This document shows positions 11,901 to 24,052 of a stretch of DNA of 64,000 bases, in pieces; within the stretch, counting starts at the first letter, position 1; each line of letters begins with the position of its first letter. Source of the DNA: Rhynchonema sp. JSB1_4. Taxonomy: Eukaryota; Nematoda; Chromadorea; Monhysterida; Xyalidae. Below the pieces are notes generated by a model that was not told the origin of the DNA, made no database searches, and was given only the letters and a program-made list of their open reading frames with translations. The DNA lies in assembly GCA_030248065.1 (NCBI GenBank), contig JASAMV010003121.1, positions 1 to 64,000 on the forward strand. The letters are read 5' to 3'. The position numbers and the translations under genes were made by a program.

Positions 11901-14900
11901 GCACAACAGGCTGCCAGCGAGCCGCATTTGTCCGACATGGTCAGTAACGAACTTTCACAAAAGCATAAACTACCTTTATTTTACCTGCGTAAGTCGAACT
12001 TTAACAATGGCCATATAAAAAATGAACCAACCACTTGCACGCTTTTTTGGCCGTAGTCAACGACTGGTGTGTGTTTTGGTACATGTCCAGCCATAACAGG
12101 TGTGAGGCAAAGTAAAGCCATATAGTCCAGCCACGAGCTCATGAGACGATTTTTTTTTCAATAATGTCCCATTTCCACGTATTTCGAAATGAAAGAAAGA
12201 GAAACGCATGTATTTTTTTAAAACGCACTTTCCACTTCGGTGCGTAAATTCTCTTTTGACTCCAAAACATTTGCGTGTTAAACAACGTTGCTGTTCACGC
12301 AAACACGCAACAAATTGAGGTCAGCCAGCTGGAACTTGTCATCATCTCTCTCGGTCCAATATCTCTTTCTTTTGTTTGCGAAAACACGTGTAGCATTTTT
12401 GAATCTGGCCAGCAAGCTTTAAAAAAGTCGTCTCATGAGTTCGTGGCTGAACTTATGCACGTAAGGAGGCTTTTGTACTTTTTTAGGTGACTAAGCTTGC
12501 GAGACAATACATACTTTTTGTGCTTTCACCGCGCGAGAGAGAGAATGTCTCGCTGTGTTTATTCCTCTCGCTACTTGTAGTTTGTCACACGCTTTTCCGA
12601 CTTCAGTTCTGCAAACTCTGTTAAGAAACAAATATTACATTTGGACAAGTAAATTAATTATCAATGAAGCCTTTTCTGGAGAGACTTAAAGCGAGCACCA
12701 AGGATAGGATTAGTCAATCGTTGACCAGTTTAGCGGACATTGTCGTGCCTGGGACGGCAGCGAAAGGTTCAAATTTGGAAAACATGGTTTGTGAAACTGC
12801 TAATGGCACAAAACACTTTGTTTGTACAACATGCCGCAGCAAATTTTCACTCGCGCTGCCATCCACTGCAGCCCCTCATGGAGGGACAGTTTTGTCAATT
12901 TTTGTTTTGGCCTATTTGGCGCCAACTTTGACCAGCGTATGGATTGTTCATTAAATGTGGCTGAACACTTTTTATCTTTAGTCGAAAGTAGTGGGGTGCC
13001 GTAAACGCTATCGCAAAATGGAGCAGGCGTGAACAGACGAACCCAGTCTTCGCCCACGGACGCAGCTGCCAAAATTTTTTGGCGGCCCCAGAATAAACAC
13101 GCAAAAGACTGCATCCGCCCTAATGTTCCCAATTTGTAGGCGCCACTGAGCACGAGCATGGGCAGTATCGTACCCCCTCCCCATTACGGTGCCAATCTGC
13201 TGTCTGATGCTTCACGCCACGCCGCGCAACGCAACTCACCACCACCACCATCAGGCCTGTCGCTGTCGACCAACCAGGTGGGCCTTTTCTTGAAAATTCA
13301 GTTTTATTTTGGTTTTTATAATTTTCATGTTGCAATACTTTTTTTGTGTATGACAGTTATGTATACCTTAGGAAGGTTGGAGCAGCTGCAGCTGAGTTTG
13401 TGTCATGTCAAAGTTGTTCGCCATGTATCTCGGTCACTGGAATTTATTCTCCATGCGTGCACAGGATTCGAATTTTTATGACAATGTTCTGATTTCTCCA
13501 ATCTTCAGGCGCTGCTTTTCCGTCAGTTTTGATCACTAAATCTCGAAATATCCATTGTCCAAAAATTTGCTTGGCCAACATGGATTCGGCCTTCGGGCGC
13601 CCGGACCTAATATCCCTCATGTCTATCAATTGGGTCGGACCCTCCAATCACCACGAAAATGTTTCATGATCTCTCTTCCCACACATTCAGATCACGTCGA
13701 TTCTGCACTCGATGGACGAGGACCAGCGTCAGGACATCCTCATACAGCTACTGGACGCCAAAAAGACCGGTTCGATGAAATTCGGTATTGGCACGCGTGT
13801 TCGTGGACTTGCGCACACCGCCGTGGGGCGCTATCCGCAACCACCCGCCACCCACAACTACGATCACGTGACGCCATTGAGTATGCAACAGGCAACCACA
13901 AGTAAGTGAAGCCGTGTTTCCGAAAATGTGGCGTTTGTTGAAAGCTGCGATCACAAGCATTGTGAAACATCCGCCCACCCACCCGTCGAACCGTTTTCTA
14001 GTGATCCTCCACGCGAGAACAACTTTTAATAATATGGTCCTATAGTCTAACTACTGCTCCATTTATGGTTGACATGGACAGCGAGTGTGTGTTAGGTGCT
14101 TGTCTAAGCACCTGAAGAACTCACCAGAAACTCGTTCAACCTCACAGGCGGCCATTACAACAAGAAACAATACACGCCCGGCGCACGCACACAGCCGTTG
14201 GGCTTCCAGTCTTCGCACGTCCACAACGTGCCCCCCAGTCAGTCGGTGCCCAAATCATACGTGTCCCCCTGGGTCACTACCTCGCCCGCCAGCACCAAAC
14301 TGGGTCGGGTCCATTCACTACATGGTTATGGTGATAGTGTTGGACAGAGAACAACGGATAATCAGCCGGTAACGAGTTTTAAAACATTGATTTTAACTTT
14401 TTTGGCCAAATATTTTTCTCCCCACAAACAGCAGCTTTCGTTCGAACATTGGGATCTGTATGATCAACTGGTAAGATCCGAGTCTAGTCCAGTCAGTGTA
14501 GTCGTTTTTCATTCTTATTCTCTTCAAATGACCCGAACCTGTGTGGTCGTTAGGCAACCTCTCCATCACATTTCCTGACCAGAAAAACGCAAAAAACTAT
14601 GCACATCCTTTCGTAGATTATGTAGACGATAGCAGATCTGAACAGTGAAGTGTGTTGAATGACCATAACTCACCAAGAATGGAGAGAGCAGAGAATGTTC
14701 AGTCAGCGTTGCACGCATGCACGAGTGAGACAACTGACAGGTCGTTTTCGCAGTGAAATTCTGAGGTTTTATAAACACCGTTTTTCGATGACAGTTTATG
14801 AATAGTTTTCCAACTAAAATCGCAAAATTTGTCTTCGATGTCCAAACTCAGAAGTTCAGTGCGATAAACGCGATCCAACCATGCTATTGACGAGAGAAAT

Positions 14901-17772
14901 TGACACATGTAGCTTTGATACTGCGGCTTATCTTTGGTTTGCGTCTCACTCCATTCTAAGATAGTCGATCTTTTTTCAGCAATTTCTGCGTCAGGCAGCT
15001 GCGTCCCAGCAGCAGCAGCAGCAACAACAACAGCAGGCAGCGGCCAATGACCGCCCACTACCCAGTTACGACGAAGCCCTTTCTTCGCTCCAACAACATC
15101 TTATCTCCAAAGAGCCCGCCCATCAGCGGATGTCCTTCCCTCCGCCACTGGTGTCGACCTCAACATTCTACGCCGGTGGTGGTCCTCCTCCTCCGCTGAG
15201 GTCATTGAGCACTCAACTCGGTCCATCCGGCTCACAAATCAGTCCGTCCAATAATTGTCCCGAATGTCGACGAAACGAAATGGCTACTGGTGGGTCTGAT
15301 TCTTAGCAACTTTTTTCAATGGTTTTTTCTGTTAATACCCAGCAACTGGAACTTATCTAGTTGAGTACTTTCGGTTGTACGGAACTTCAAGGAAGCAGAA
15401 CCTGCCAGCAAGCATGACGAACACGACTACGGTTCACAAAGGGCAAGGAAGTTCGAATATTTGTTTGGACTGTATTTTGCGACAGGATTCTGGTTTGAGC
15501 ACTGGCTTCGATAAGCATAAATGTTGTTCCTTTGGCATGGGAAACAACGTGTTTCACGTTTCCTCCGACGCTCTCGCAACATTGTGGTCCAACCAGATGC
15601 TGTGTTTGCCTTGCCATTTCAATGGTAGTCATAATCGTGGTGTGTCTGCCGTCAAATCTGACACGACGACCCAAATTTACAGGCGCCATCCTAAAGTCGC
15701 AACACGGCCAACCGCCATCTGCCGCCGCCGTCCATCAACGTGATCCAACACTTCGGTCGTCGATGGCGCAAATCTTCAGCGTCGTCACGCAGCAGAAGCA
15801 AAAGTTGCCATTCATTCACTCGCTGCTGCGAGAATCGGCCGAACAACAACAGAACAGCCAACAGCAGCAGCAAGCCGTCGCCGAACAACAACAGCACGTC
15901 ATTCAGTTGCAGAACGCTGCTGACAGTTTCGCGTCTCGCTCCGGCGCTGAGGTGCGTTTGGAGCTGGAGTGTGCTCTTTTGTGGTTTATTGTTTCAATAG
16001 CATCCGCGCTCAATCATCAGGATCTGCACTCACACTGACAATGGTTTAGTTCAACGTCCGGCGTCAGTAAAAAATGCACCACAAAATGTTAGGGTTGGAG
16101 ACATTACTGCTTCCCAGCAAGGTACTGAAGCTGGCTTTTGTGCCACATCCAGTAAGTACTCCAATACAACCTTACCACAAAGCAAACCATCCATTTGCAA
16201 CCTGGTAGCCAGCTCGATCTTCCCGAAAATAGGAAAGTGTGATTTTTTGTGTACGTTTGGCAAAGCTTTTGGTCACCCAGAGTTCCCAGAGGTGGCCTGA
16301 CATTTCCTTGGCTAGCTAGCTGGAGCTACCCTGACCAACAAACTATACATCGCTACTCAGTGCAGTGACATCACCACATTTTGTGGACGCAGTCATTTGG
16401 CGGCATTCCGACTTCATTCCAGCTTCGCGACATGCTCTGCGTGCAGCACATGCCGGGCAATGCCGGTCGGACATGCGTGAGCAACCTTGAACTTCACGCC
16501 GCGCCCGGTGCAGCAGCAGCGCATCACATGTTCATCGGTGCTGCTGGCGGACATCCGCATGCGGCCACGGCGGCCAACATGCGAAGAGTGGCGACCACGC
16601 CCGCCGGTCCGCCGCCCGTTCTCGGCGTGTATCGCACCGAGGTCGCCAGCCGTCCGCCGCGACCGTTCTCATGGCATGAGTCTTGTCTCGACGACGCCGT
16701 CTACAGACAATTGGAACAGCTTGGCATTGATTATGAGGTAAACCACTTTCAATCCTTGTGGGTTGTTGGCAGATGATAGCCGGTGTATATCGAAATTGGG
16801 CCTGACTGGTTTAGACAATCTTTAAAGCCTCTACCAGCTGATGGTCTATGAGATACAAATTATCAATCTTAACCATTGAAAAAGGGTAAAAATGTAAATA
16901 AAGCGTCAAACATCAACCGCTAGGTTTGATACCGCAAACGTTGTCACATTACACGTTGATCTGTACCGTACAGTTCACACTTATCGCACTTTCAGCCTCA
17001 GCAACTGGTCTCCAATCCGTCAACGGTACCAGGCACCTTCTTCCAGACAAATCCACCGATTTCAACTTATCAACCGCCAATATCTATGCATCATCACGAT
17101 CCAGCGCCGGTTATATCAACCGCTGGAGGTGCACTGTTCTCCAATGTCAATCCGTTCGATTACCCGTCGACGAGACGAAGTGCTGCGCCTTACGGAGCCT
17201 GGACACAAGGTACCGCCGACAGCAAACTGACTAATTCGTTTTCTAAGTTGCAATGTTAAACCAACTAAGGGTAAGATCTCTGTCTTGAATAACAGATTCC
17301 ATCACAACCGCCGCCTACCCGCTCGGCGGCACACCGGGCCCAATCACGTCCGCTCCGTTCTCGTTTTTCAACACACCGCGGTACGCAAGTGTGCCGAATT
17401 TGGCTGCCGGTACGTTTTCGCGAGTGTGCGCTTGTTGCGTAAATTTTTTCACGAATAGGTGTTTTTTATACTAAATCTGGTGGGTACCCGTATGTATACC
17501 TCTGCACTTGCCACAATTTCGTGCGAATAAGTACCAGGGACAGTATCGCCAGACAAACTTCAGGTGACTACACGATCGGTTCGGAGCTGACTGGTGATCT
17601 TAGTGGGCCAGTATTGCCGCCACCACTGGCACCGCCGCCGCCTTACTCCTGCGCGCCGCCAGTGTCAATGGTCGGACCGATGCCCACGGACACGCACCCG
17701 GCTCTAACCAGACCCAGGCCGATTCAGGTGCCCACTTCTGTAATTGGACCGCTGCCCACTTATAGATATTGA
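5967..17772 (+). CDS. Large Gln/Pro-rich protein (20 exons, 5' partial)
   Basis: I do not recognise the family. Twenty exons join in one frame (about 1437 residues plus TGA): 5967-6418, 7788-7967, 8466-8561, 8824-9144 (donor approximate), 9362-9475, 9579-9779, 10457-10723, 10881-11127, 11806-11939, 13140-13277, 13691-13901, 14148-14368, 14432-14470, 14980-15289, 15361-15624, 15683-15951, 16423-16737, 16996-17209, 17296-17409, 17564-17772. Nearly all acceptors are TTTCAG-like and every junction phase matches. Most of the protein looks disordered, with poly-Gln runs and Ser/Thr/Pro/His-rich stretches. More ordered islands are an acidic segment in exon 2 (DELDDDDFY), a helical segment in exon 11 (HSMDEDQRQDILIQLLDAKK) and three CxxC pairs in exons 14-15. 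Possible WW-domain ligands are EPPPYAND (exon 8), LPSYDEAL (exon 14) and PPPPYSC (last exon). That fits a scaffold or adaptor, perhaps the tail of a larger protein, but this is inference. The first exon starts in phase 1, so the 5' end is missing. Introns carry several MITEs. Confidence 0.72.
10142..10422. mobile_element. Foldback MITE with perfect 84-bp arms
   Basis: 10142-10225 and 10339-10422 are exact reverse complements over 84 bp. They surround a 113-bp loop rich in GTGCACGC motifs. The element sits in the intron between exons 9579-9779 and 10457-10723. Perfect arms indicate a recent insertion or gene conversion. No coding sequence and no clear target duplication. Confidence 0.85.
11375..11678. 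mobile_element. Harbinger-like MITE, TTA target duplication
   Basis: The termini are GGCTGCGATTAGATA and its reverse complement, directly flanked by TTA at 11372-11374 and 11679-11681. A 3-bp TWA duplication with GG-starting ends is typical of PIF/Harbinger elements. Internal palindromes built on GCGGAATG and GAGCAGATAA repeat several times. It is intronic, inside the Gln/Pro-rich gene. Confidence 0.75.
12124..12453. mobile_element. MITE with AGTCCAGCCACGAGCTCATG ends
   Basis: An inverted repeat of about 33 bp with a few mismatches pairs 12124-12160 with 12420-12453; the shared core is CTCATGAGACGA followed by an A/T run. It is intronic and non-coding. The rest of this intron (to 13139) has short open frames without splice support. 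Confidence 0.6.
15277..15624 (+). other. Cys-rich block of the Gln/Pro-rich protein
   Basis: The end of exon 14 and exon 15 (15361-15624) encode CPEC, CLDC, a CC pair and CLPC within about 100 residues, in an otherwise Cys-poor, disordered protein. The spacing suggests a metal-binding fold. No known zinc-finger consensus was recognised. Exon 15 is supported by phase: it starts with 2 bases after a phase-1 donor and ends phase 1 before an exon that starts with 2 bases. Confidence 0.5.
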
Positions 17773-20139
17773 GCGGGCATCTATCGAGGCCTCATGGTTT
17801 ACTGTTTTTTGTTCATGTGTACAATTTACGTCGCTATGCTACGATTTGTGACATATTCCACATGGGTAACTATACTTTTATTCAAGCATGCGATTTATCT
17901 TCCGAATACTCATCAGAAAGATTGAACTTTTTCTGCTTGTGTTTTTGTCTGGTTTTGTTCTGCTTACAAACGAACCCATGCACTCTTATGCAATCGCTTT
18001 GTCTGTCAGGCAACGTTATTTTGGTGGCTTAGATATTTTTCTAACAAAAACCAGTCATTGAGAACTCATCGAGAAAAATAATTCTTTGAAATGCTTTCGG
18101 GAAAAAATTTACGATTTGTTGAATATTAATCGTTTAAAACGAGTGCTGTTCAAAAAATCCCATGTGTGCTTGCCATTTACTGTCAGTTTGCGGATGTTTT
18201 AAGTATCAGATACCTTGTCTCTTGGATCCTGTACATTTGTCAGTGATGTCGGTTGGACAAATTGATGTACAGTATGATATGCGTGAGTTAATGCAAGTTT
18301 CCACATGTCGCAATGAGGTGGTTTGCTCAATTGGCCGCTTTTCACGGTTGGATGTACCACACTTGCTTTGCAAAATGTTTGTTTTGTAGCCACATACTAT
18401 ATAATTGTGATTTTATCTACTTTAAGTACAACAGAAGTTATCTTCGCCATTTTGTATCACTAGCAGGTTGACGTAGATCTTTGAACAGCGTGTAATCCTT
18501 CTGCACAAAAACAATTCAGACGTACCATACCTTTCGATTCGTTATTCACTTCGTGTTTCTTGCTGTTATTGACTGTACAATTTGTGTTTCGTTACGCGCT
18601 TTTCTTGAACGATTTCATACTTCGCTTGTTGTTTTATACTCAGGGCAGTGTTTTTATCACGGAAATGATTTATGCGACGCTATTTATATGTCTGGGCATT
18701 GCATTGTTCTGACATGCCACGTTTTGTACTGTATTTGAAGTGTCGAACGTTTGCTGAAAATCTGTACCTTTTTATCCTTGTGATGAGGAGGTTCGAAATA
18801 AAGGATACGAATTATTGTCCAACAGGACTGTCTAGTGACTGGGTTGCCTTCAGGGCTGCACTGACGCAAAAATGCCAATTTATTGGTCAGACGATAAGTT
18901 GCTTTGAGAGCACGCCGCCTTTGCGTAAGACCAGTAAAACGTTGCTGTTTCGGCTCGTAGTCCAGCGTCTCATGAGGACTTTGTTTGCAAGCAGTGACAC
19001 AGCCCGGCTCGTCGACACAATCTGTTTTGCGTGCTACGACAATAAAAGAGGGACGACAGGCATAACAGTATAGAGAAATGAGCAACTTGCACAAGATGTC
19101 ATCCAAGCGTTCCTGAACCATTTCCTTGATTGATGTCTGCTAACCGCACGTTTTTTATTTCGTGTCATTATGCGTGCATAAAATGAAGAAGAGGCTATCC
19201 AATAAATTAATACATTTCTGTTATTGTGGCAACGCGTATATCACGGGATACATCCGGATCCGACCAACTGTGATCAGACAGATAATGTTGCGCTATTACC
19301 TACACGTTCTAAACTTTCGTACAATGCGCGCATTACACAGAATGATTATTGAGCAATTTTGCACTAAGCAACCACGTTGTGTGTCGAGTGCAGGGCGCTT
19401 GTCTGGAATCGATATTTCTGGTCGTTCAGTTGGTGAACCGCATGCCTATCCGGAATCAACAGGCATCCTTGCAGACCAGTAATACGCACTTAGTTCTCCT
19501 GAAATTTTCCAAATTGCCCGAAGCTTGCCCAGTTGTCTGTGTGACGCTTGACGGAGACGCTGCTGCTGTTGTACAGTAGTGTTGCGGCGTGCATCTGCGG
19601 CACCGCTGAAGACGCTCGTCACGTGGCGGACTTCACATGACCTCACTGGAAACATGAAACAGCGCTTATTTCCGATGTCACTTGACGTTGGCGTTTGACG
19701 CCCCACTGGAAACACAGAAAGCGATTGTTCTCGGTTGACATCCACATCAGGCTGGCCTCAGACAGACAAACGGTTTATTGGTTTTTTTCCAAAAATTGTG
19801 ATGTCGGTTTTAGTTCTCCTGAAGGGCTTTTGCAACCTTTTTTTAAAAAAGCTTGTTTAATTTTTTTCCAAAACAAACCTCATCAATAGAATTTTTTAAA
19901 CCCTGCGCGTAGCTGTGTTTGAATTGTCGTTGAAAGTGTGACATTGCGCATTGTATGTGTTTGTGTTCCCAGTTGTCGAGAGAGCAATTTTACATCCAGC
20001 GTGTTGCATGTACTGCACCAACGACAAGGTTAAACGAAAAGTTGAATAGTGGGAGAACTTATTGTTTGGTGATTGTCCAATTACAAAAATTATGATTTCA
20101 AAGACGTGTAGATTATGACGTGTAATTGTAGATAACAAA
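17773..20139. other. Intergenic or 3' UTR region
   Basis: AT-rich sequence lies between the TGA of the Gln/Pro-rich gene and the presumed start of the DUF268 gene. The first canonical AATAAA downstream of the stop is at 18797-18802, with another near 19040; either could be a polyadenylation signal. No further gene was recognised. Confidence 0.5.
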
Positions 20140-23100
20140 ATGCTCACCTGGTTCAACCACGCTCTTTGCTTTTTCAAACCCATTACAATGATGATTCGCA
20201 ACGTTCAGATGATTTTCCCCTGGTCTGGCGCAGTTGGTTTGTCGAGCAGTATCTCGCCACACTGCTTCATTTCACGTCGAGTTCTCCTGTGTTCGTTGTT
20301 ATTTGCGGTTGTTCTGCTCATCTTACGGCCTGATTTGCTGCAACGTTTGAAAGTTGCTGATCTAGAAGTAAAACGAGGTCCAGAGCACAGCTGTTCTCTC
20401 AGAAGCTTTCTAATGCGGTGGGTCCAATGATTGATTGCGACATTCCAGAATCCTGAACGACTTTGGGTTAAATCCGGAAATGATTCCTGAATCATAACTA
20501 GCTTTGTGTGGAAACTGCGCAATCGTACTTCCGTAGTCATGAATCGTTTTGGGGTTATGCATACATATCATTCCCGGGTTCGGGTTCTGGATGGATTTAA
20601 CCTAGGTCCACCCTTAACCGGCCATTTTACAAGGCATGTCTTCAGAAATGTTCTCCTCACCGGATTAGGCCGCACTGCCGATTATCTGTATCTTTACGAG
20701 CATTTGTACAAACGTATCGGTTACACCATTCGACAACCTTCGCTGCAAGTGAGTTTTGGGGTTTCTTGAAAAGTGACGTTGCATCACTGTACTCCAAGTG
20801 GAACGCACCTATGCTTTCTAACTTGTAGGAATGCGAGAATCTTGTTGCCCACGACGTTGCGCTGCTGCCGCTCAGCGAGAACAGGCGACAGTCGTGTGAG
20901 AAGTTGTTCAGTGATTGGGTCCAATTCGCGACAAAGTACAAGTTGCCGAACGAAACGACCCCACCTGAGTTTGTGCCATTGTTTTAAACGTTCTATATGT
21001 TTCTACATATATCTATATGTTCTATATCTTTTTTAAGAGCCTGGGCACGTAGTGGTCACCTGGCTTTCACAGAAGCCGTTCCGGAAAAGTTTTGACCCCC
21101 CAATTTTATTTGCTCGTTAGACTGAGCAAACATTGAGCCTCCCAAATCCCAATTTTGAGTTGCACATGCCGAACTTTTTTATAGATACAGGTCCAAACAG
21201 GTGCACTTGTCGACGTTTTTGACATTTTGGCAACCTTGCACATTTGGCCACATTACACGGGCACGTTTCAAAACAGTGGATTACTGATTGTCATGCAATG
21301 GAAGCTAGCCATATACTACATGTATCATCCCGAAACACAGTGGGATTGTGGCACGCATGAGGCGTTGATCACTGGCGTGTTTCGGCTCCTGCCGTCTAAC
21401 CCTTGGTTTGCGCCCGTAGCCATCATCAGAGACGAAGCGCACGGATTTGCAGACCACAAAACACCAAAATGTCTCAAACGACTTAAAGGTCGAGTGAAAC
21501 ATACGTGCTGCCAGTGATCGCTTTATAGTACAAGGCGCGGTTTGCCCGTGATCAACGCGGTAGCGTGATCAACGTGCCACAAGCACCACAACCTTTAATT
21601 AAACCTGGCTTTGCGCAGGCCCAGCACAGCCAGAAGCAAACCGCGCATTGTACTATAAAGCGATCACTGGCAGCACCTTGGTATATTGTCGTTGGTATTC
21701 CGGATCTAAATGTCGAACTAAGATTTAAAAGTGGCTGAAGTGAATGGGAAGAGTAGGTGACAAGTGTGCGTGGCAACGTGGCATCGCCCTTAATCTGGAA
21801 GAAGTCCAGGTAGTTTTTCACCATGAAGCAGCAACCTTTTGACCAAGAATGCTCGCTATAAAGCTTTATATTGCCTTTGGTAGGTATTTTGGATCTAATT
21901 GTTGAGCAAAGATTTAGCAGTGACTGAAGTGAATGGCAAGGGTAGGTGACAATTAAGACACTTCGAGGGCATCGCGTAGCGATGCCCGAGGAGTGTGTGT
22001 GTGGCAACGTGGCTTCGCCCTAGAACTGGGAGAAACTTGGAAAAAAGACCCTAAACAGGCTTACGGAATAATTTTGCAACAGCCCGAAATTGATGTAACC
22101 GTGTGTTGGTACTTCTGACGGCACAATCGGGAGAAACAAATGTAAAAGTATATTGCTGACGGTACAATGGGGAGAAAGAAGAAGTTTCGCGTCATGTTTA
22201 TGGGCTCCGACCGCGTGATGTAGAAAAAACCATTGCTATGTTCAACCAGGGTCTAACAAGCTGACGCTTTTTCTACATCTAACGTGTTTTTCTACATCAC
22301 GCGGTCGGAGCCCATAAACATGACGCGAAACTTCTTGTTTCTCCCCATTGTACCGTCAGCAATATACGGTTACACTTGTTTCTCCCGATTGTACCATCAG
22401 AAGTACCAACACACGGTTACATCAATTTGGGGCTGTTGCAAAATTCCGTAAGCCTGTTTAGGCTCTTTTTTTCCTAGTAACAACAAAACAGTGAACAAAC
22501 TGATAACTTTCCTCTAATTTTTACCTCTTTCAGATCTATCAGCGGCTCCCTTTACCGAGAATATACCATGTTCGGATTAGTGAATTGGAAAAGATGGTTC
22601 TTCTACACTCAGACGTTTTTTGCTGATGTTTGTTCTGGTGATTGGTTGCATATTTTCTGCGCAGGCTTGTTACAAATGGATCATGTAACAGCTTTCTTGT
22701 TTAGGCCAACGAAACAACAAAACTTGTCTGGAATGAAACATACTTTTCTGAAATGAAAGATGAACTTTCCAAAGTTGGACACAAGATAAGCGGTTGCAGA
22801 CCGGCGACCGGCAGACCAATGTGGTGGAGATGCTTTACTTACACAAATTCACGTATGGGTAAACTTCAAGCTTTATTGTTAAGCTACTCTCTTAAACAAA
22901 ATTTTTGCGTCGGCTTTCAGCAAATATTTACAACGCCATGGTGCGCGTAAATGTGTCAGGTGCTCGTGTTGCTGTTATTGGCACGGAAGTGCCTTGGGTT
23001 GAGGTACGTGCATGTTATGGCAATATGAATCAAACAAAGTAGGAATCATTCAGGCTGCGGCATTGTACCTTGGTGCACAGCAAATTGTCACTCTTGAATG

Positions 23101-23899
23101 GCGTGACCTCGAACTCCAAGATCCTAAAATCAAGGTTATTGTAATTAATGGAGATTTTTTTCGAAGCAGACGTGAATATATGTTTAACTATTTGTGAATT
23201 CAGGTGCTGCACCCGATTGAGGCTGCGAAAAACTGGCGAAGGTTGGTTAGGAATTTAGTAACCAATTTCTGTTGACTTACACTGATCCGAATCGACAATG
23301 CAGTTGCTCTTATGTTGAAGCTGCAGTCAGCGAGTTTTTCAGCTTGGAACCATTTGATTATATCTTGTCGTTTTCTTCTTTGGAACATTCGGGCCTGGGT
23401 CGCTATGGCGATCCACTTAGTCCTTGGGACGACCTTGTGGAGGTATACTGAACAACTGCGGGCCAAAAACACAACACGATTATAAAATTTCAATGTGTTT
23501 CAGGTCCGCAAATACAGGTGTTTGCTGAAAATAAATGGAGCGCTGATAGTTGGATTGCCAATTAGCAAAGGTGAGCCTTATACCCTTATGGATAACAAGG
23601 TTTGACCACAATTCTTTACTTGGAGACACGATCAATTACAACGCACACCGTGAGTACGGCGCCATCCGGCTGCCGCTGTTATTTGCTGTAGGATTTGAGC
23701 TGGAGCACTTCTTTGCCGACAACAATCCGCAGGACAACATTGCTCAACTGAAGTAGGTTGGTTTGAAACATAGAAATTTAAATCATTTCCGTATTAATAT
23801 TGCAGTATCGCGATGATGGATAACTATAAAAAACAGCCGGTAATGGTGATGCGTAAAACCATGTGGACGACAGGTGAACGTGTGATTGAGCCAGTGTAG
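20140..23899 (+). CDS. DUF268 family protein, putative membrane-anchored
   Basis: The C-terminal half matches the DUF268 family (first described in Caenorhabditis, function unknown). Motifs are AVIGTEVPWVEAAALYLGAQ, the core SSLEHSGLGRYGDPLSPWDD, a GALIVGLP strand and INYNAHREYGAIRLPLLFA. The order (nucleotide-binding-like loop, acidic strand end, later LKINGALIVGLP) resembles a Rossmann methyltransferase, which is inference. Exons: 20140-20377, 20606-20748, 20829-20972, 22534-22614, 22705-22858, 22921-23003, 23054-23134, 23204-23241, 23304-23442, 23504-23570, 23626-23752, 23806-23899. They total 1389 nt (462 residues) with matching phases. The first exon carries a hydrophobic helix (VLLCSLLFAVVLLIL) after a basic stretch, suggesting a type II membrane anchor. 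Exons 4-12 are strong. Exons 1-3 and the donors after 20377 (GTCCAG), 20972 and 22614 are tentative; a stop at 20985-20987 would end a separate upstream gene if the 20972 donor is wrong. The 1.6-kb intron holds repeats. Confidence 0.75.
21506..21676. repeat. Inverted repeat, intronic MITE
   Basis: About 40 bp at 21506-21545 (core AGTGATCGCTTTATAGTACA) is repeated inverted at 21636-21676. The loop is about 90 bp and non-coding. It lies in the large intron of the DUF268 gene. Confidence 0.65.
21682..22035. repeat. Diverged direct duplication
   Basis: Two direct copies, about 21682-21810 and 21867-22035, share the order GGATCTAA, AAGATTTA, TGAAGTGAATGG, GTAGGTGACAA, GTGGCAACGTGGC and TCGCCCT. 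The second copy carries about 45 extra bases, including a small GGGCATCGC/GCGATGCCC hairpin. Confidence 0.55.
22033..22476. mobile_element. Foldback element with ~195-bp arms
   Basis: The arms at about 22033-22230 and 22285-22476 are near-perfect reverse complements, from GGAAAAAAGA.CCTAAACAGG at the outside to CGACCGCGTGATGTAGAAAAA at the inside, around a loop of about 55 bp. There is no open frame. It lies in the DUF268 intron just upstream of exon 22534. Confidence 0.8.
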
Positions 23900-24052
23900 G
23901 ATGCACGTTGTCTCATTTTTATCAAGTCGAGAACTGGTTTTATGCGATTTGAGATCTGCAGTGTTCTTTGGTCTAATGTGAATGTGTATTCTACAGATGA
24001 AAATGAAATTTGATGGCGCATTTCCAGAAGGCAAGCGAAAAGCAGTCTCTTT

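Noticed and set aside
12664..12954. 96-codon plus-strand frame beginning MKPFLERLKASTKDRISQSL
   Set aside because: It looks partly protein-like but has no splice partner in phase with exons 11939 and 13140, which join each other directly in phase 0. It is left out as a probable repeat or chance frame.
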